From Streptococcus oralis (GTDB lineage: Bacteria; Bacillota; Bacilli; Lactobacillales; Streptococcaceae): DNA of 64,000 nucleotides. Of this stretch, positions 36,446 through 45,408 are shown one piece after another. Where the stretch lies: the NCBI RefSeq assembly GCF_022749195.1, contig NZ_CP094226.1, positions 646,001-710,000 on the forward strand, in the 5' to 3' direction. Position 1 is the stretch's first letter, and each line of letters begins with the position of its first letter. A program made the position numbers and the translations under genes. Under the pieces are notes generated by a model. That model had not been told where the DNA came from, did not search any database, and saw nothing but the letters and a program-made list of their open reading frames with translations.

Positions 36446-37362
36446 TGAATCAAGAAGAATTATCTAAAAAATTACTCTCTCCTTCAAAGAACTCTCGCCT
36501 TGAGAAGTTTGGTAAAGGTTTGACCTTCACCTGCCTTTCTTTGATTGTTATCATTGTGGCCATGATTTTGATTTTTGTAGCCCAAAAAGGCTTATCGACC
36601 TTCTTTGTTAATGGGGTCAACATCTTTGATTTCCTCTTTGGACAAACTTGGAATCCTTCAGGAAAACAATTTGGTGCCCTTCCGATGATTTTGGGTTCCT
36701 TTATTGTGACGATTTTATCAGCTCTCATCGCAACACCCTTCGCTATTGGTGCTGCAGTCTTTATGACAGAAGTATCACCAAAGGGTGCAAAGATTTTGCA
36801 ACCAGCCATTGAACTCCTCGTTGGGATTCCTTCAGTCGTCTATGGATTTATCGGTTTGCAAGTTGTGGTGCCTTTTGTTCGTAGCGTCTTTGGTGGAACT
36901 GGTTTCGGGATTTTGTCAGGGATTTTCGTTCTCTTTGTCATGATCCTACCAACTGTAACCTTTATGACAACAGACAGCTTGCGTGCTGTTCCTCGTCATT
37001 ACCGTGAAGCCAGTTTGGCTATGGGAGCCACTCGTTGGCAAACCATCTGGCGTGTGACCTTGAAAGCAGCACGTTCAGGTATTTTCACTGCAGTGGTCTT
37101 TGGGATGGCGCGTGCCTTCGGTGAAGCCCTTGCTATTCAGATGGTGGTCGGAAACTCAGCAGTTATCCCAACCTCGCTAACAACACCAGCTGCGACCTTG
37201 ACATCTGTATTGACTATGGGTATCGGAAATACCGTCATGGGAACGGTTGATAATAACGTTCTCTGGTCACTGGCCTTGGTATTGCTCTTGATGAGTTTGG
37301 CCTTTAACAGTGTGATTAAATTGATTACGAAAGAACGAGGAAAGAAAAACTATGCACGCTAA
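36445..37362 (+). CDS. pstC: Phosphate ABC transporter permease PstC
   Basis: A 305-residue inner-membrane permease with six helices and the EAA-type coupling loop (REASLAMGATRWQTIWRVTL). It forms the PstC-PstA channel. Family markers are FGALPMILGSFIVTILSALIATPFAIGAAVF and GIPSVVYGFIGL. It overlaps pstS by one base and pstA by 11 bp. Confidence 0.96.
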   Translation: MNQEELSKKLLSPSKNSRLEKFGKGLTFTCLSLIVIIVAMILIFVAQKGLSTFFVNGVNIFDFLFGQTWNPSGKQFGALPMILGSFIVTILSALIATPFAIGAAVFMTEVSPKGAKILQPAIELLVGIPSVVYGFIGLQVVVPFVRSVFGGTGFGILSGIFVLFVMILPTVTFMTTDSLRAVPRHYREASLAMGATRWQTIWRVTLKAARSGIFTAVVFGMARAFGEALAIQMVVGNSAVIPTSLTTPAATLTSVLTMGIGNTVMGTVDNNVLWSLALVLLLMSLAFNSVIKLITKERGKKNYAR

Positions 37363-38236
37363 GAAATTAGATAAACTTGCAACAGCTGTCCTCTATACCA
37401 TCGCGGGTATCATCGTTGCCATCTTGGCATCTTTGATTCTCTATATCTTGGTGAGAGGGTTACCTCACATCTCTTGGTCCTTCTTGACTGGGAAATCTTC
37501 CTCTTATCAAGCAGGTGGGGGTATCGGGATTCAGCTCTACAATTCCTTCTTCCTTTTGGTCATTACCTTGATTATTTCTGTTCCCCTATCTATGGGAGCT
37601 GGCGTTTTCCTCGCTGAGTATGCCAAAAAAGGACCTGTGACCAATTTTATTCGTACCTGTATTGAGATTTTGTCTTCTCTACCATCAGTTGTTGTTGGTC
37701 TCTTTGGTTACTTGATCTTTGTAGTCCAGTTTGAGTATGGATTTTCAATCATTTCGGGTGCCTTGGCCTTGACGGTCTTTAACCTCCCTCAGATGACTCG
37801 TAATGTTGAGGACAGTTTAAAACACGTTCACCATACGCAACGTGAGGCTGGTCTTGCTCTTGGAATTTCTCGTTGGGAGACGGTGGTCCATGTCGTCATT
37901 CCAGAAGCTCTTCCAGGTATCGTAACGGGTGTTGTTTTGGCATCTGGCCGTATCTTTGGTGAGGCCGCCGCTCTTATCTATACGGCAGGACAATCTGCTC
38001 CAGCCCTTGACTGGTCTAACTGGAATATCCTCAGTGTTACCAGCCCTATCTCAATCTTCCGTCAAGCAGAAACCTTGGCGGTCCACATCTGGAAGGTCAA
38101 CAGTGAAGGAACCATTCCTGATGCTACCATTGTATCTGCTGGTTCTGCCGCTGTGCTCCTCATCTTTATCTTGATCTTTAACTTTGGAGCACGCAAACTC
38201 GGAAGCTATTTACACAAGAAATTAACCGCTGCCTAA
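37352..38236 (+). CDS. pstA: Phosphate ABC transporter permease PstA
   Basis: A 294-residue permease partner of PstC. It has six transmembrane segments, SLPSVVVGLFGYLIFV, and the coupling loop REAGLALGISRWETVVHVVIPEALPGIVTG. GRIFGEAAALIYTAG follows, as usual for PstA. It overlaps pstC by 11 bp and lies 10 bp before the first ATPase gene (RBS AAAGGAGAAG). Confidence 0.96.
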   Translation: MHAKKLDKLATAVLYTIAGIIVAILASLILYILVRGLPHISWSFLTGKSSSYQAGGGIGIQLYNSFFLLVITLIISVPLSMGAGVFLAEYAKKGPVTNFIRTCIEILSSLPSVVVGLFGYLIFVVQFEYGFSIISGALALTVFNLPQMTRNVEDSLKHVHHTQREAGLALGISRWETVVHVVIPEALPGIVTGVVLASGRIFGEAAALIYTAGQSAPALDWSNWNILSVTSPISIFRQAETLAVHIWKVNSEGTIPDATIVSAGSAAVLLIFILIFNFGARKLGSYLHKKLTAA

Positions 38237-38246
38237 AGGAGAAGCC

Positions 38247-39050
38247 ATGTCAAAATATAACTGGGATGAAAAGCATATCATCACCTTCCCTGAAGAAAAA
38301 GTGGCCCTCTCTACCAAGGATTTACATGTTTACTATGGTAAAAATGAATCCATCAAGGGCATCGATATGCAATTTGAAAAAAATAAAATAACAGCCTTGA
38401 TTGGTCCTTCTGGATCAGGGAAATCTACTTATCTTCGCAGTCTCAATCGGATGAATGATACCATTGATATTGCCAAGGTAACAGGTCAAATCCTCTACCG
38501 AGGGATTGACGTCAACAGACCTGAAATCAATGTCTATGAGATGCGAAAGCATATCGGAATGGTCTTCCAACGTCCAAATCCATTTGCTAAGTCTATCTAT
38601 CGCAACATCACTTTTGCTCATGAACGTGCAGGTGTTAAGGATAAGAAAGTACTTGATGAAATTGTAGAAACCTCTCTGAGACAGGCTGCCCTATGGGATC
38701 AGGTCAAAGACGACCTTCACAAATCAGCCTTGATGCTTTCTGGAGGTCAGCAGCAACGTCTCTGTATCGCTCGTGCCATCTCTGTCAAGCCAGATATCCT
38801 CTTGATGGATGAACCGGCGTCAGCCTTGGATCCGATTGCGACAGCCCAGCTGGAAGAAACCATGTTGGAATTGAAGAAGGACTTTACCATCATCATCGTT
38901 ACCCACAGTATGCAGCAGGCTGCGCGTGCAAGTGACTACACTGGATTTTTCTACTTGGGTGATTTGATTGAGTATGATAAGACATCCAATATTTTCCAAA
39001 ATGCTAAGTTACAATCAACCAATGACTATGTAACGGGACACTTTGGTTAG
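38247..39050 (+). CDS. pstB: Phosphate ABC transporter ATPase PstB (first copy)
   Basis: A 267-residue ABC ATPase energising phosphate import. Walker A is GPSGSGKST, the Q-loop is VFQRPNPF, the signature [14 protein letters not shown], Walker B ILLMDEPASALDP, and the H-loop IVTHSMQQAA is intact. The N-terminus is ~20 residues longer than in the second copy. The tandem arrangement with the second pstB suggests the two proteins act as a heterodimer. Confidence 0.95.
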   Translation: MSKYNWDEKHIITFPEEKVALSTKDLHVYYGKNESIKGIDMQFEKNKITALIGPSGSGKSTYLRSLNRMNDTIDIAKVTGQILYRGIDVNRPEINVYEMRKHIGMVFQRPNPFAKSIYRNITFAHERAGVKDKKVLDEIVETSLRQAALWDQVKDDLHKSALMLSGGQQQRLCIARAISVKPDILLMDEPASALDPIATAQLEETMLELKKDFTIIIVTHSMQQAARASDYTGFFYLGDLIEYDKTSNIFQNAKLQSTNDYVTGHFG

Positions 39051-39062
39051 AAAGGAAACGGT

Positions 39063-39821
39063 ATGTCAGAAGCGATTTTACAGGTGTCAGACCTGTCCGT
39101 TTATTACAATAAAAAGAAGGCCTTGAATAGTGTTTCCCTTTCTTTCCAACCTAAGGAAATAACGGCCTTGATTGGACCTTCTGGATCAGGAAAGTCTACC
39201 CTGCTCAAAGCCATCAACCGCATGGGCGATTTAAATCCTGAAGTGACAACAACGGGATCAGTAGTCTATAATAGCCACAATATCTATAGTCCTCGTACAG
39301 ATACGGTTGAATTGCGTAAGGAAATCGGCATGGTTTTCCAACAACCCAATCCATTCCCTATGTCTATCTACGAAAATGTTGTCTATGGGCTACGTATCAA
39401 TGGGGTTAAGGATAAACATGTTTTGGATGAAGCAGTAGAAAAGGCCTTGCAACGTGCTTCTATCTGGGATGAAGTAAAGGATCGTTTGCATGATTCGGCC
39501 ATTGGTCTCTCTGGTGGACAACAACAACGTGTTTGTGTTGCTCGTGTCTTAGCAACCAGTCCGAAAATTATCCTCTTAGATGAACCAACATCAGCTTTGG
39601 ATCCTATTTCTGCAGGTAAGATTGAGGAAACCTTGTATGGTCTGAAAGATAAGTACACCATGCTCTTGGTTACACGTTCGATGCAACAAGCCTCTCGTAT
39701 CTCTGATAAAACAGGATTTTTCCTAGATGGGGATTTGATCGAGTTTAACGATACTAAGAAGATGTTCCTAGACCCACAAAACAAGGAAACAGAAGATTAT
39801 ATTACAGGAAAATTTGGATAA
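39063..39821 (+). CDS. pstB: Phosphate ABC transporter ATPase PstB (second copy, H-loop His replaced by Arg)
   Basis: A 252-residue ABC ATPase. Walker [11 protein letters not shown]-loop VFQQPNPF, signature [14 protein letters not shown] and Walker [14 protein letters not shown] are all present. The switch (H-loop) position reads [11 protein letters not shown], so the expected His is Arg. In the neighbouring copy it is a normal THSMQQ. Such changes are typical of ABC heterodimers with one weakened ATP site. It is 12 bp after the first copy and 11 bp before phoU. Confidence 0.94.
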   Translation: MSEAILQVSDLSVYYNKKKALNSVSLSFQPKEITALIGPSGSGKSTLLKAINRMGDLNPEVTTTGSVVYNSHNIYSPRTDTVELRKEIGMVFQQPNPFPMSIYENVVYGLRINGVKDKHVLDEAVEKALQRASIWDEVKDRLHDSAIGLSGGQQQRVCVARVLATSPKIILLDEPTSALDPISAGKIEETLYGLKDKYTMLLVTRSMQQASRISDKTGFFLDGDLIEFNDTKKMFLDPQNKETEDYITGKFG

Positions 39822-39832
39822 GGAGTTGAATG

Positions 39833-40486
39833 ATGTTACGATCCCAATTTGAAGAAGATTTGGAGAAATTGCACAACCAGTTCTATGCTATGGGACAAGA
39901 AGTGCTCTCGCAGATCAATCGTACAGTGCGTGCCTTTGTCACGCATGACCGTGATTTGGCAAAAGAAGTCATCGAAGACGATGCAGAAGTAAATGAATAT
40001 GAAGTGAAGTTGGAAAAGAAATCATTTGAAATGATTGCTCTCCAACAACCTGTTTCGCAAGACCTTCGTACCGTCTTGACCGTTCTAAAGGCAGTTTCAG
40101 ACGTGGAACGCATGGGAGATCATGCAGTGTCTATCGCTGAGGCGACCATTCGTATGAAGGGGGAGCAACGTATCCCTTCTGTTGAAGGAGAAATCAAAAA
40201 GATGGGACGCGACGTGAAAAACTTCGTTGAAGCGGCTCTAGATCTCTATCTCAACGGTTCTGTGGATCAAGCCTACGAAGTAGCGGCTATGGATGAAAAA
40301 ATCAACCATTACTTTGATAGCATCCGTGATTTGGCTACAGAAGAAATTAGGAAAAATCCTGAAGCTATCGTTACAGGCCGTGATTACTTCCAGGTTATTT
40401 CTTTCTTGGAACGTATTGGAGACTACGCAAAAAATATCTGTGAATGGGTTGTTTACTTTGAAACAGGTAAGATTGTCGAACTATAA
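39833..40486 (+). CDS. phoU: Phosphate transport regulator PhoU
   Basis: A 217-residue all-helical protein of two PhoU repeats, each with a metal-binding E/D-rich motif (e.g. VSDVERMGDHAVSIAEAT in the first, FLERIGDYAKNICEWV in the second). It couples Pst transporter state to the phosphate two-component system and restrains uptake. Of the two adjacent ATGs (39830, 39833), the second has the better 7-nt SD spacing. It is the last gene of the pst operon, followed by a terminator. Confidence 0.96.
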   Translation: MLRSQFEEDLEKLHNQFYAMGQEVLSQINRTVRAFVTHDRDLAKEVIEDDAEVNEYEVKLEKKSFEMIALQQPVSQDLRTVLTVLKAVSDVERMGDHAVSIAEATIRMKGEQRIPSVEGEIKKMGRDVKNFVEAALDLYLNGSVDQAYEVAAMDEKINHYFDSIRDLATEEIRKNPEAIVTGRDYFQVISFLERIGDYAKNICEWVVYFETGKIVEL

Positions 40487-40505
40487 GAAACGGTTTAAAT
40501 ATACA

Positions 40506-40544
40506 GAAGAAAAGGCTGATTAAAATAAATCAGTCTTCTTTTTT
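40506..40544 (+). terminator. pst-phoU operon terminator
   Basis: Stem with arms AGAAGA...CTGATT and AATCAG...TCTTCT around AAAATA, then a T run. Confidence 0.8.
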
Positions 40545-40583
40545 ATGAAAAGAATTGTTTTACAATCAAAATCTCTAAAAGGG

Positions 40584-40612
40584 TTGACAACTATTTTTAA
40601 AAGAGTTATAAT
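40584..40612 (+). promoter_or_regulatory. Promoter of the amino-acid binding lipoprotein gene
   Basis: TTGACA at 40584-40589, a 17-bp spacer and TATAAT at 40607-40612: a near-perfect sigma-A promoter about 30 bp before the ATG. Confidence 0.85.
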
Positions 40613-40643
40613 TATTCAGAATTAACAGAAAGGTCGTTTATTT

Positions 40644-41459
40644 ATGAAATTTAAGAAATGGATATTAGTTGTGTGTAGCATGCTTGCCAGCATGATTTTA
40701 GTGGCTTGTCAGTCAGGTACTGATAGTTCTCAGTCTGCTGTGGAAGCTATCAAACAAAAAGGGAAGCTAGTTGTGGCGACTAGCCCAGACTATGCACCAT
40801 TTGAATTCCAAGCCTTGGTAGATGGTAAAAACCAAGTGGTTGGTGCAGATATTGATATGGCTCAAGCGATTGCGGATGAGCTTGGGGTTAAACTTGAAAT
40901 CTCTAGCATGAGTTTTGACAATGTCTTGACCAGTCTTCAAACTGGAAAGGCTGACTTAGCAATTGCAGGAATTAGTGCAACAGATGAGAGAAAGGAAGTC
41001 TTTGACTTTTCAATCCCTTACTATGAAAACAAAATGAGCTTCTTGGTCAGAAAAGCCGATTTAGACAAATACAAGGATCTTTCAAGTCTCGCAAGTGCCA
41101 ATATCGCAGCTCAAAAGGGAACTGTGCCAGAAACCATGGTCAAGGAACAATTGCCAAATGCCCAGTTGACATCCTTGACCAATATGGGGGAAGCAGTCAA
41201 TGAATTGCAGGCTGGAAAAGTGGATGCTGTTCATATGGATGAACCAGTTGCTCTTAGCTATGCAGGTAAAAACTCAGATCTCGTTGTTGCATCTGTTAAC
41301 TTGACGATGAAAGATGGCGAAGCCAATGCCGTTGCTATTAAGAAAAATCAATCAGACTTGAAAGCAGTAGTAGATAAGGTTATCCAAAAACTAAAAGATG
41401 ACGGAACCTATCAAACTTATCTTGAGAAAGCAGCGAAACTAACAGAAGTTGAACAGTAA
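40644..41459 (+). CDS. Amino-acid ABC transporter substrate-binding lipoprotein (orphan)
   Basis: A 271-residue SBP_bac_3 family lipoprotein with signal peptide and lipobox LVAC. Family landmarks are KLVVATSPDYAPFEF, VVGADIDMAQAIADELGVKLEI, GKADLAIAGISATDERK, and the C-terminal LKDDGTYQTYLEKA. No permease or ATPase is adjacent, so it must use a transporter encoded elsewhere. It probably binds a polar or basic amino acid; the ligand cannot be told from sequence. It has its own strong promoter and shares a bidirectional terminator with the MocR-type gene. Confidence 0.9.
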   Translation: MKFKKWILVVCSMLASMILVACQSGTDSSQSAVEAIKQKGKLVVATSPDYAPFEFQALVDGKNQVVGADIDMAQAIADELGVKLEISSMSFDNVLTSLQTGKADLAIAGISATDERKEVFDFSIPYYENKMSFLVRKADLDKYKDLSSLASANIAAQKGTVPETMVKEQLPNAQLTSLTNMGEAVNELQAGKVDAVHMDEPVALSYAGKNSDLVVASVNLTMKDGEANAVAIKKNQSDLKAVVDKVIQKLKDDGTYQTYLEKAAKLTEVEQ

Positions 41460-41461
41460 GA

Positions 41462-41497
41462 AAAAGCAGAGTTGGACTTTAATCCAATTCTGCTTTT
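41462..41497. terminator. Bidirectional terminator overlapping the end of the MocR-type gene
   Basis: Inverted repeat AAAAGCAGAGTTGGA / TCCAATTCTGCTTTT around CTTTAA. It ends the binding-protein gene on the plus strand. On the minus strand it contains the last codons and stop of the MocR-type gene. Confidence 0.85.
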
Positions 41498-42750
41498 ATG
41501 TATTCTAATAGCTCTTCTAGATTTTCAAGAGTAACTTTGGCGAACTGATAAGGACAGGCATCCAAATAAGCCTTCTCAAAAAAGTCTAGTTTGAGTGAGC
41601 TGTGTTTCAAACTAGCAATCTTAGGATAGTGTCTCAAATCAAGCAAAAGACCATCGTGTAGAGGATAGTGGGGCAAGGGACAGGTGTTTTTTTCAAGTAC
41701 TTCCTTAATCTGAGTTTGATAGTTCTCTTGAAGGCTCAGTCTGGCCAATCGATTTTTTTCAAATAACTGGCTATCGATGTAAAGAGAAAGAGCCTTTTGC
41801 ATGATGAGATTGCTGTCATAGTCCAGGATATTTTTGTAGGAAACAAAGGCCTCTTTTAGAGCATTTGGGAGAATGAGGGCGGTAATACGAAGGGCTGGAA
41901 AGAGACTAGTTGAGAAGGACTTGATATAAATGACCCGATCCTCAGTATCCAGATAGTGGAAGGTTTGTCCCTTTTTAGAGTCTAAGTCACCTAGATAATC
42001 ATCCTCGACGATATATACACCATACTGATTTGCTAGATCCAAAATAGCCCTTTTTTCCTGATCAGAATAGGAATGACCTAGGGGATAGTGGAAGCGAGGA
42101 ATGGTGTAGAAAAACTTGATTTTCCTAGATTTGAACTGTTCTTCCAGTTCTTCAAGGTTGATGCCATCAATACGGCGTTCAATGGTCTGGTAGGCTAATC
42201 CTTGAGCGACCAAGAGACGGTTCATCCGGTGGTAGGTCGGCTGTTCGACCAAAATCTCAGTTCCCTGGCTCGGAAAGTTAATCTGAGAAAGGATAAAGAG
42301 AGCTTGTTGGGTACCAGATGTTAGAACCAGTTGGTCGGGTTTACAGTAGAGGGCTTGGTCAAAGAGGAGTTGCTGGACAGATTGTCTCAGTTCCTCAAGG
42401 CCTTCTTGGTTGTCATAGTAGTTGAAGAGGTAGTTTTCTCTTCCAATTAGGGTTTCGTTGACGCAGAGTCGGAAGTCGTCATAGGCACTGGCATGTTCGT
42501 CAGTGACTTCGATTTCCAAGTCCTGATGCTGTCCTTGTTCTAGAACATAGTAGCCACTTTGGGGTTTGGCATAGAGGTATTGTTCATGGCGTAATTCCAG
42601 CAGGGCTCGTTGGATAGTGTCCTTGCTACAGTGGAAGTCTTGGCTCAGTTGACGGATAGAGGGAAGCCGGCTACCTGTTGGAAATTTTCCTGATTCAATC
42701 CCCTTTTTTAGAAAGGAAACGACTGCTTGGTATTTACTTTCTTTCTTCAT
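41479..42750 (-). CDS. MocR/GntR-type PLP-dependent transcription regulator
   Basis: A 423-residue protein: an N-terminal GntR winged helix (YQAVVSFLKKGIESGKFPTGSRLPSIRQLSQDFHCSKDTIQRALLELRHE) fused to a fold-type I aminotransferase-like domain. The latter has TSGTQQALFIL, VEQPTYHRMNRL, a YIVEDDYLGDL motif and YIKSFSTSLFPALRI, where the Lys should hold PLP. Such proteins regulate amino-acid, vitamin or related genes rather than act as transaminases. It is divergent from the acetolactate decarboxylase gene across 144 bp, so it could control that gene and itself. The target and effector are unknown. Confidence 0.88.
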   Translation of the reverse strand: MKKESKYQAVVSFLKKGIESGKFPTGSRLPSIRQLSQDFHCSKDTIQRALLELRHEQYLYAKPQSGYYVLEQGQHQDLEIEVTDEHASAYDDFRLCVNETLIGRENYLFNYYDNQEGLEELRQSVQQLLFDQALYCKPDQLVLTSGTQQALFILSQINFPSQGTEILVEQPTYHRMNRLLVAQGLAYQTIERRIDGINLEELEEQFKSRKIKFFYTIPRFHYPLGHSYSDQEKRAILDLANQYGVYIVEDDYLGDLDSKKGQTFHYLDTEDRVIYIKSFSTSLFPALRITALILPNALKEAFVSYKNILDYDSNLIMQKALSLYIDSQLFEKNRLARLSLQENYQTQIKEVLEKNTCPLPHYPLHDGLLLDLRHYPKIASLKHSSLKLDFFEKAYLDACPYQFAKVTLENLEELLEYIKAELD

Positions 42751-42894
42751 TCCAGACCTCCGTTGATTTTGTTACATTGTACCTTTTTTTTGCCTGCTTG
42801 GCAATGGGAAAAGCATTCCCCCTTTCACAACTAGGAGCAAATGTGGTATACTTAGAAAGTATGATGATTTATTGAACAGAAGATAAGAAAGAGA
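42751..42894. promoter_or_regulatory. Divergent promoter region between MocR-type gene and acetolactate decarboxylase
   Basis: Plus strand: TTCACA at 42824-42829, a 17-bp spacer, TGG-TATACT (-10 at 42847-42852). Minus strand: a TACAAT -10 and a GGAGG RBS before the MocR-type start. An inverted repeat GGGAA-AAGCA-TTCCC at 42806-42820 lies just upstream of the plus-strand -35 and is a candidate operator. A second imperfect repeat, GTTAC-ATT-GTAC, overlaps the minus-strand -10. Confidence 0.55.
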
Positions 42895-43626
42895 ATGGAT
42901 AGAAAAGTGCAGGAACCGGTAAAATTATTTCAATACAATACTCTGGGTGCCCTAATGGCAGGTCTCTATGGTGGAACCATGACAGTGGGAGAATTGCTGG
43001 AACATGGTGACCTTGGTTTGGGAACCCTTGATTCGATTGATGGAGAGTTGATTGTCCTTGATGGCAAGGCTTATCAAGCCAAGGGATCTGGTCAAACGCC
43101 TGAAATCGTTGAGGTGGCAGCGGATGCTCTTATTCCCTATGCAGCAGTGGTTCCTCATCAGGCAGAAGTGATTTTTCGTCAGCGCTTTGAGATGACTGAT
43201 AAAGAATTGGAAAAGCGAATTGAGTCCTACTATGATGGGGAGAATCTCTTTCGTTCCATCAAGATTCATGGCGAATTTTCACAAATGCACGTACGGATGA
43301 TTCCTAAATCCACACCTGATACCAAGTTTGCTGATGTCGCGACTCACCAACCTGAATATAGCCGTGAAAATGTATCGGGAACCATTGTTGGATTTTGGAC
43401 ACCGGAGATTTTCCATGGAGTGAGTGTTGCAGGTTACCATTTGCATTTTATCTCAGATGATTTGACCTTTGGTGGGCATGTGATGGACTTTGTTATCAAA
43501 GAAGGAATGATCGAGGTTGGGGCAGTCGACCAGTTGGACCAACGTTTTCCAGTCCAAGATCGCCAGTATTTATTTGCCAAATTTAACGTTGACGAGATGA
43601 AGAAAGATATTGATAAGTCAGAATAG
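42895..43626 (+). CDS. budA: Alpha-acetolactate decarboxylase
   Basis: A 243-residue Zn-dependent enzyme converting alpha-acetolactate to acetoin. This diverts pyruvate to neutral products and balances branched-chain amino-acid synthesis. Family features are the N-terminal FQYNTLGALMAGLYGGTMTVGELLEHGD, SQMHVRMIP, and AGYHLHFISDDLTFGGHVMDF with the metal-binding histidines. The ATG at 42895 has a weak RBS (AAGAAAGAG). It is followed 9 bp later by the YhfC-family gene. Also called aldB/alsD in other species. Confidence 0.93.
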   Translation: MDRKVQEPVKLFQYNTLGALMAGLYGGTMTVGELLEHGDLGLGTLDSIDGELIVLDGKAYQAKGSGQTPEIVEVAADALIPYAAVVPHQAEVIFRQRFEMTDKELEKRIESYYDGENLFRSIKIHGEFSQMHVRMIPKSTPDTKFADVATHQPEYSRENVSGTIVGFWTPEIFHGVSVAGYHLHFISDDLTFGGHVMDFVIKEGMIEVGAVDQLDQRFPVQDRQYLFAKFNVDEMKKDIDKSE

Positions 43627-43635
43627 GAGAAAAAG

Positions 43636-44388
43636 ATGACAGTACATATTATCCTTACCATGATCGCTTTGGTTCTCATTCTAGTAAGTGGGACTTGGTA
43701 TGCCAAAAAACGGTTTAAAATCTCTCTTGCAGTGATGGGCTTGGGGGCAATCGCATTTTTTGTTTCTTCTCAAGTGTTAGAGAAGATGGTTCACCTTCTG
43801 ATACTCCATCCGCAAAAAGATGGAACCATTCCGCTTATGCAGGAGCAGCCTTTCTTATACGTCCTTTATGGGATCGCTATGGCAGCCCTCTTTGAAGAGA
43901 CGGCTCGTCTTATCTTTTTTAAATGGTTGGAGAAAAAGAGAAAGCTAGAAGATCGAGATGCTTTGGCCTATGGTTTGGGACATGGGGGCTTGGAGATGCT
44001 CTATCTCGGAATGGGAAGCTTGATCAGTTTGTTGATTCTCTTTTCACTCATCCAGTCTTCAAATACTGATGTAGCTAATCTCCTTCCAAAGACTACACTC
44101 GAAACGGTCCAGTCTCTTTCTGTATGGCAGGTTTATTTACTAGGAGTTGAGCGTGTGCTTGCTCTGGTTCTGCAAATTGGTCTCTCTATCTGGGTCTATC
44201 AAAGTGTTCGTCAAAAGAAATGGATCTACCTCCTTGCTGCCTATGGTTTGCATGCTTTGTTTGACTTGGCTCCGGCCTTATCTCAGGTAGGATGGATTGC
44301 AAATCCGCTTCTAGTTGAGTTCATTCTTTTCGTAGAACTTCTAGTCTTTATCTGGCTAACAAAATCTACATTTTGGAAAAAATCATAA
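43636..44388 (+). CDS. YhfC family membrane protein (putative intramembrane metalloprotease)
   Basis: A 250-residue protein with about eight transmembrane helices. The motifs FEETARLIFFKWL and YGLGHGGLEMLYLG, and a later GLHALFDL, give a Glu-Glu plus two His pattern characteristic of YhfC and reminiscent of CPBP-type intramembrane proteases. Function and substrate are unknown. It is in an apparent operon with the acetolactate decarboxylase gene and is followed by a terminator. Confidence 0.82.
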   Translation: MTVHIILTMIALVLILVSGTWYAKKRFKISLAVMGLGAIAFFVSSQVLEKMVHLLILHPQKDGTIPLMQEQPFLYVLYGIAMAALFEETARLIFFKWLEKKRKLEDRDALAYGLGHGGLEMLYLGMGSLISLLILFSLIQSSNTDVANLLPKTTLETVQSLSVWQVYLLGVERVLALVLQIGLSIWVYQSVRQKKWIYLLAAYGLHALFDLAPALSQVGWIANPLLVEFILFVELLVFIWLTKSTFWKKS

Positions 44389-44411
44389 AAAGAGGGGTGA
44401 CCTCTTTTTTT
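44387..44411 (+). terminator. Terminator after the YhfC gene
   Basis: Stem AAAAAGAGG / CCTCTTTTTT with a GGTGA loop, overlapping the end of the coding region. Confidence 0.8.
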
Positions 44412-44461
44412 ATGTAAAGATAAAACAAGCTCTTTTTATGGTCGTCAAATGTCTCTAAAAA

Positions 44462-44470
44462 TGGTATAAT
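44462..44470 (+). promoter_or_regulatory. murB promoter (extended -10)
   Basis: TGG-TATAAT at 44462-44470, with a weak TCGTCA 17 bp upstream, about 30 bp before the murB ATG. The RBS is AAAAGGAAG. Confidence 0.65.
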
Positions 44471-44499
44471 GGAATGAATTTTGAAAAAGGAAGAGTGAC

Positions 44500-45405
44500 A
44501 TGTCAGTAAAAGAAAAAATGCTTGAAATCCTAGAAGGAATCGATATTCGTTTTAAGGAACCTTTGAAGACCTATACCTATACAAAGGTTGGAGGTCGAGC
44601 GGATTACCTAGTTTTGCCACGCAATCGCTATGAGATGATGCGTGTCGTCCAATTTGCCAATCAAGAGAATATTCCCTGGATGGTGCTTGGGAATGCCAGC
44701 AATATCATTGTTCGTGAAGGTGGAATCCGTGGTTTTGTAATCTTGTGTGATAAGCTTAATAACGTTTCAGTTGATGGCTATACCATCGAAGCAGAAGCAG
44801 GAGCCAACTTGATTGAAACAACACGTATTGCCCTCCGTCATAGTTTGACTGGTTTTGAGTTTGCTTGTGGGATTCCTGGAAGCATCGGTGGAGCTGTCTT
44901 TATGAATGCGGGTGCCTATGGAGGAGAGATTGCTCATATCTTGCAGTCTTGTCAAATTTTGACCAAGGAAGGGGAAATCGAGACCTTATCTGCCAAGGAT
45001 TTGGCTTTTGGTTACCGCCATTCAGCTATTCAGGATTCTGGGGCTGTTGTTTTGTCAGCTAAATTTGCTCTATCTCCAGGGAATCATCAGGTTATCAAGC
45101 AAGAAATGGACCGCTTGACGCACCTACGTGAACTCAAACAACCTCTAGAATACCCATCTTGTGGTTCAGTCTTTAAGCGTCCAGTTGGGCATTTTGCAGG
45201 ACAGTTGATTTCAGAGGCAGGCTTGAAGGGCTATCGAATCGGTGGTGTGGAAGTATCTGAAAAGCATGCCGGTTTCATGATCAATGTTGCTGACGGAACG
45301 GCCAAAGACTATGAAGACTTGATCCAATCTGTTATCGAAAAAGTCAAGGAACACTCAGGTGTTACTCTTGAAAGAGAAGTCCGAATCTTGGGTGAGAAGG
45401 AATAA
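44500..45405 (+). CDS. murB: UDP-N-acetylenolpyruvoylglucosamine reductase
   Basis: A 301-residue FAD enzyme reducing enolpyruvyl-UDP-GlcNAc to UDP-MurNAc in peptidoglycan synthesis. Motifs: [74 protein letters not shown] and [23 protein letters not shown] with the catalytic residues. The length is that of the shorter type II MurB. It lies 160 bp upstream of potA in the same direction and may share transcript with it. Confidence 0.96.
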   Translation: MSVKEKMLEILEGIDIRFKEPLKTYTYTKVGGRADYLVLPRNRYEMMRVVQFANQENIPWMVLGNASNIIVREGGIRGFVILCDKLNNVSVDGYTIEAEAGANLIETTRIALRHSLTGFEFACGIPGSIGGAVFMNAGAYGGEIAHILQSCQILTKEGEIETLSAKDLAFGYRHSAIQDSGAVVLSAKFALSPGNHQVIKQEMDRLTHLRELKQPLEYPSCGSVFKRPVGHFAGQLISEAGLKGYRIGGVEVSEKHAGFMINVADGTAKDYEDLIQSVIEKVKEHSGVTLEREVRILGEKE

Positions 45406-45408
45406 GGT

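Noticed and set aside
40293..40523. 76-codon plus-strand frame overlapping the end of phoU
   Set aside because: Out-of-frame shadow within phoU, no RBS, no family resemblance.
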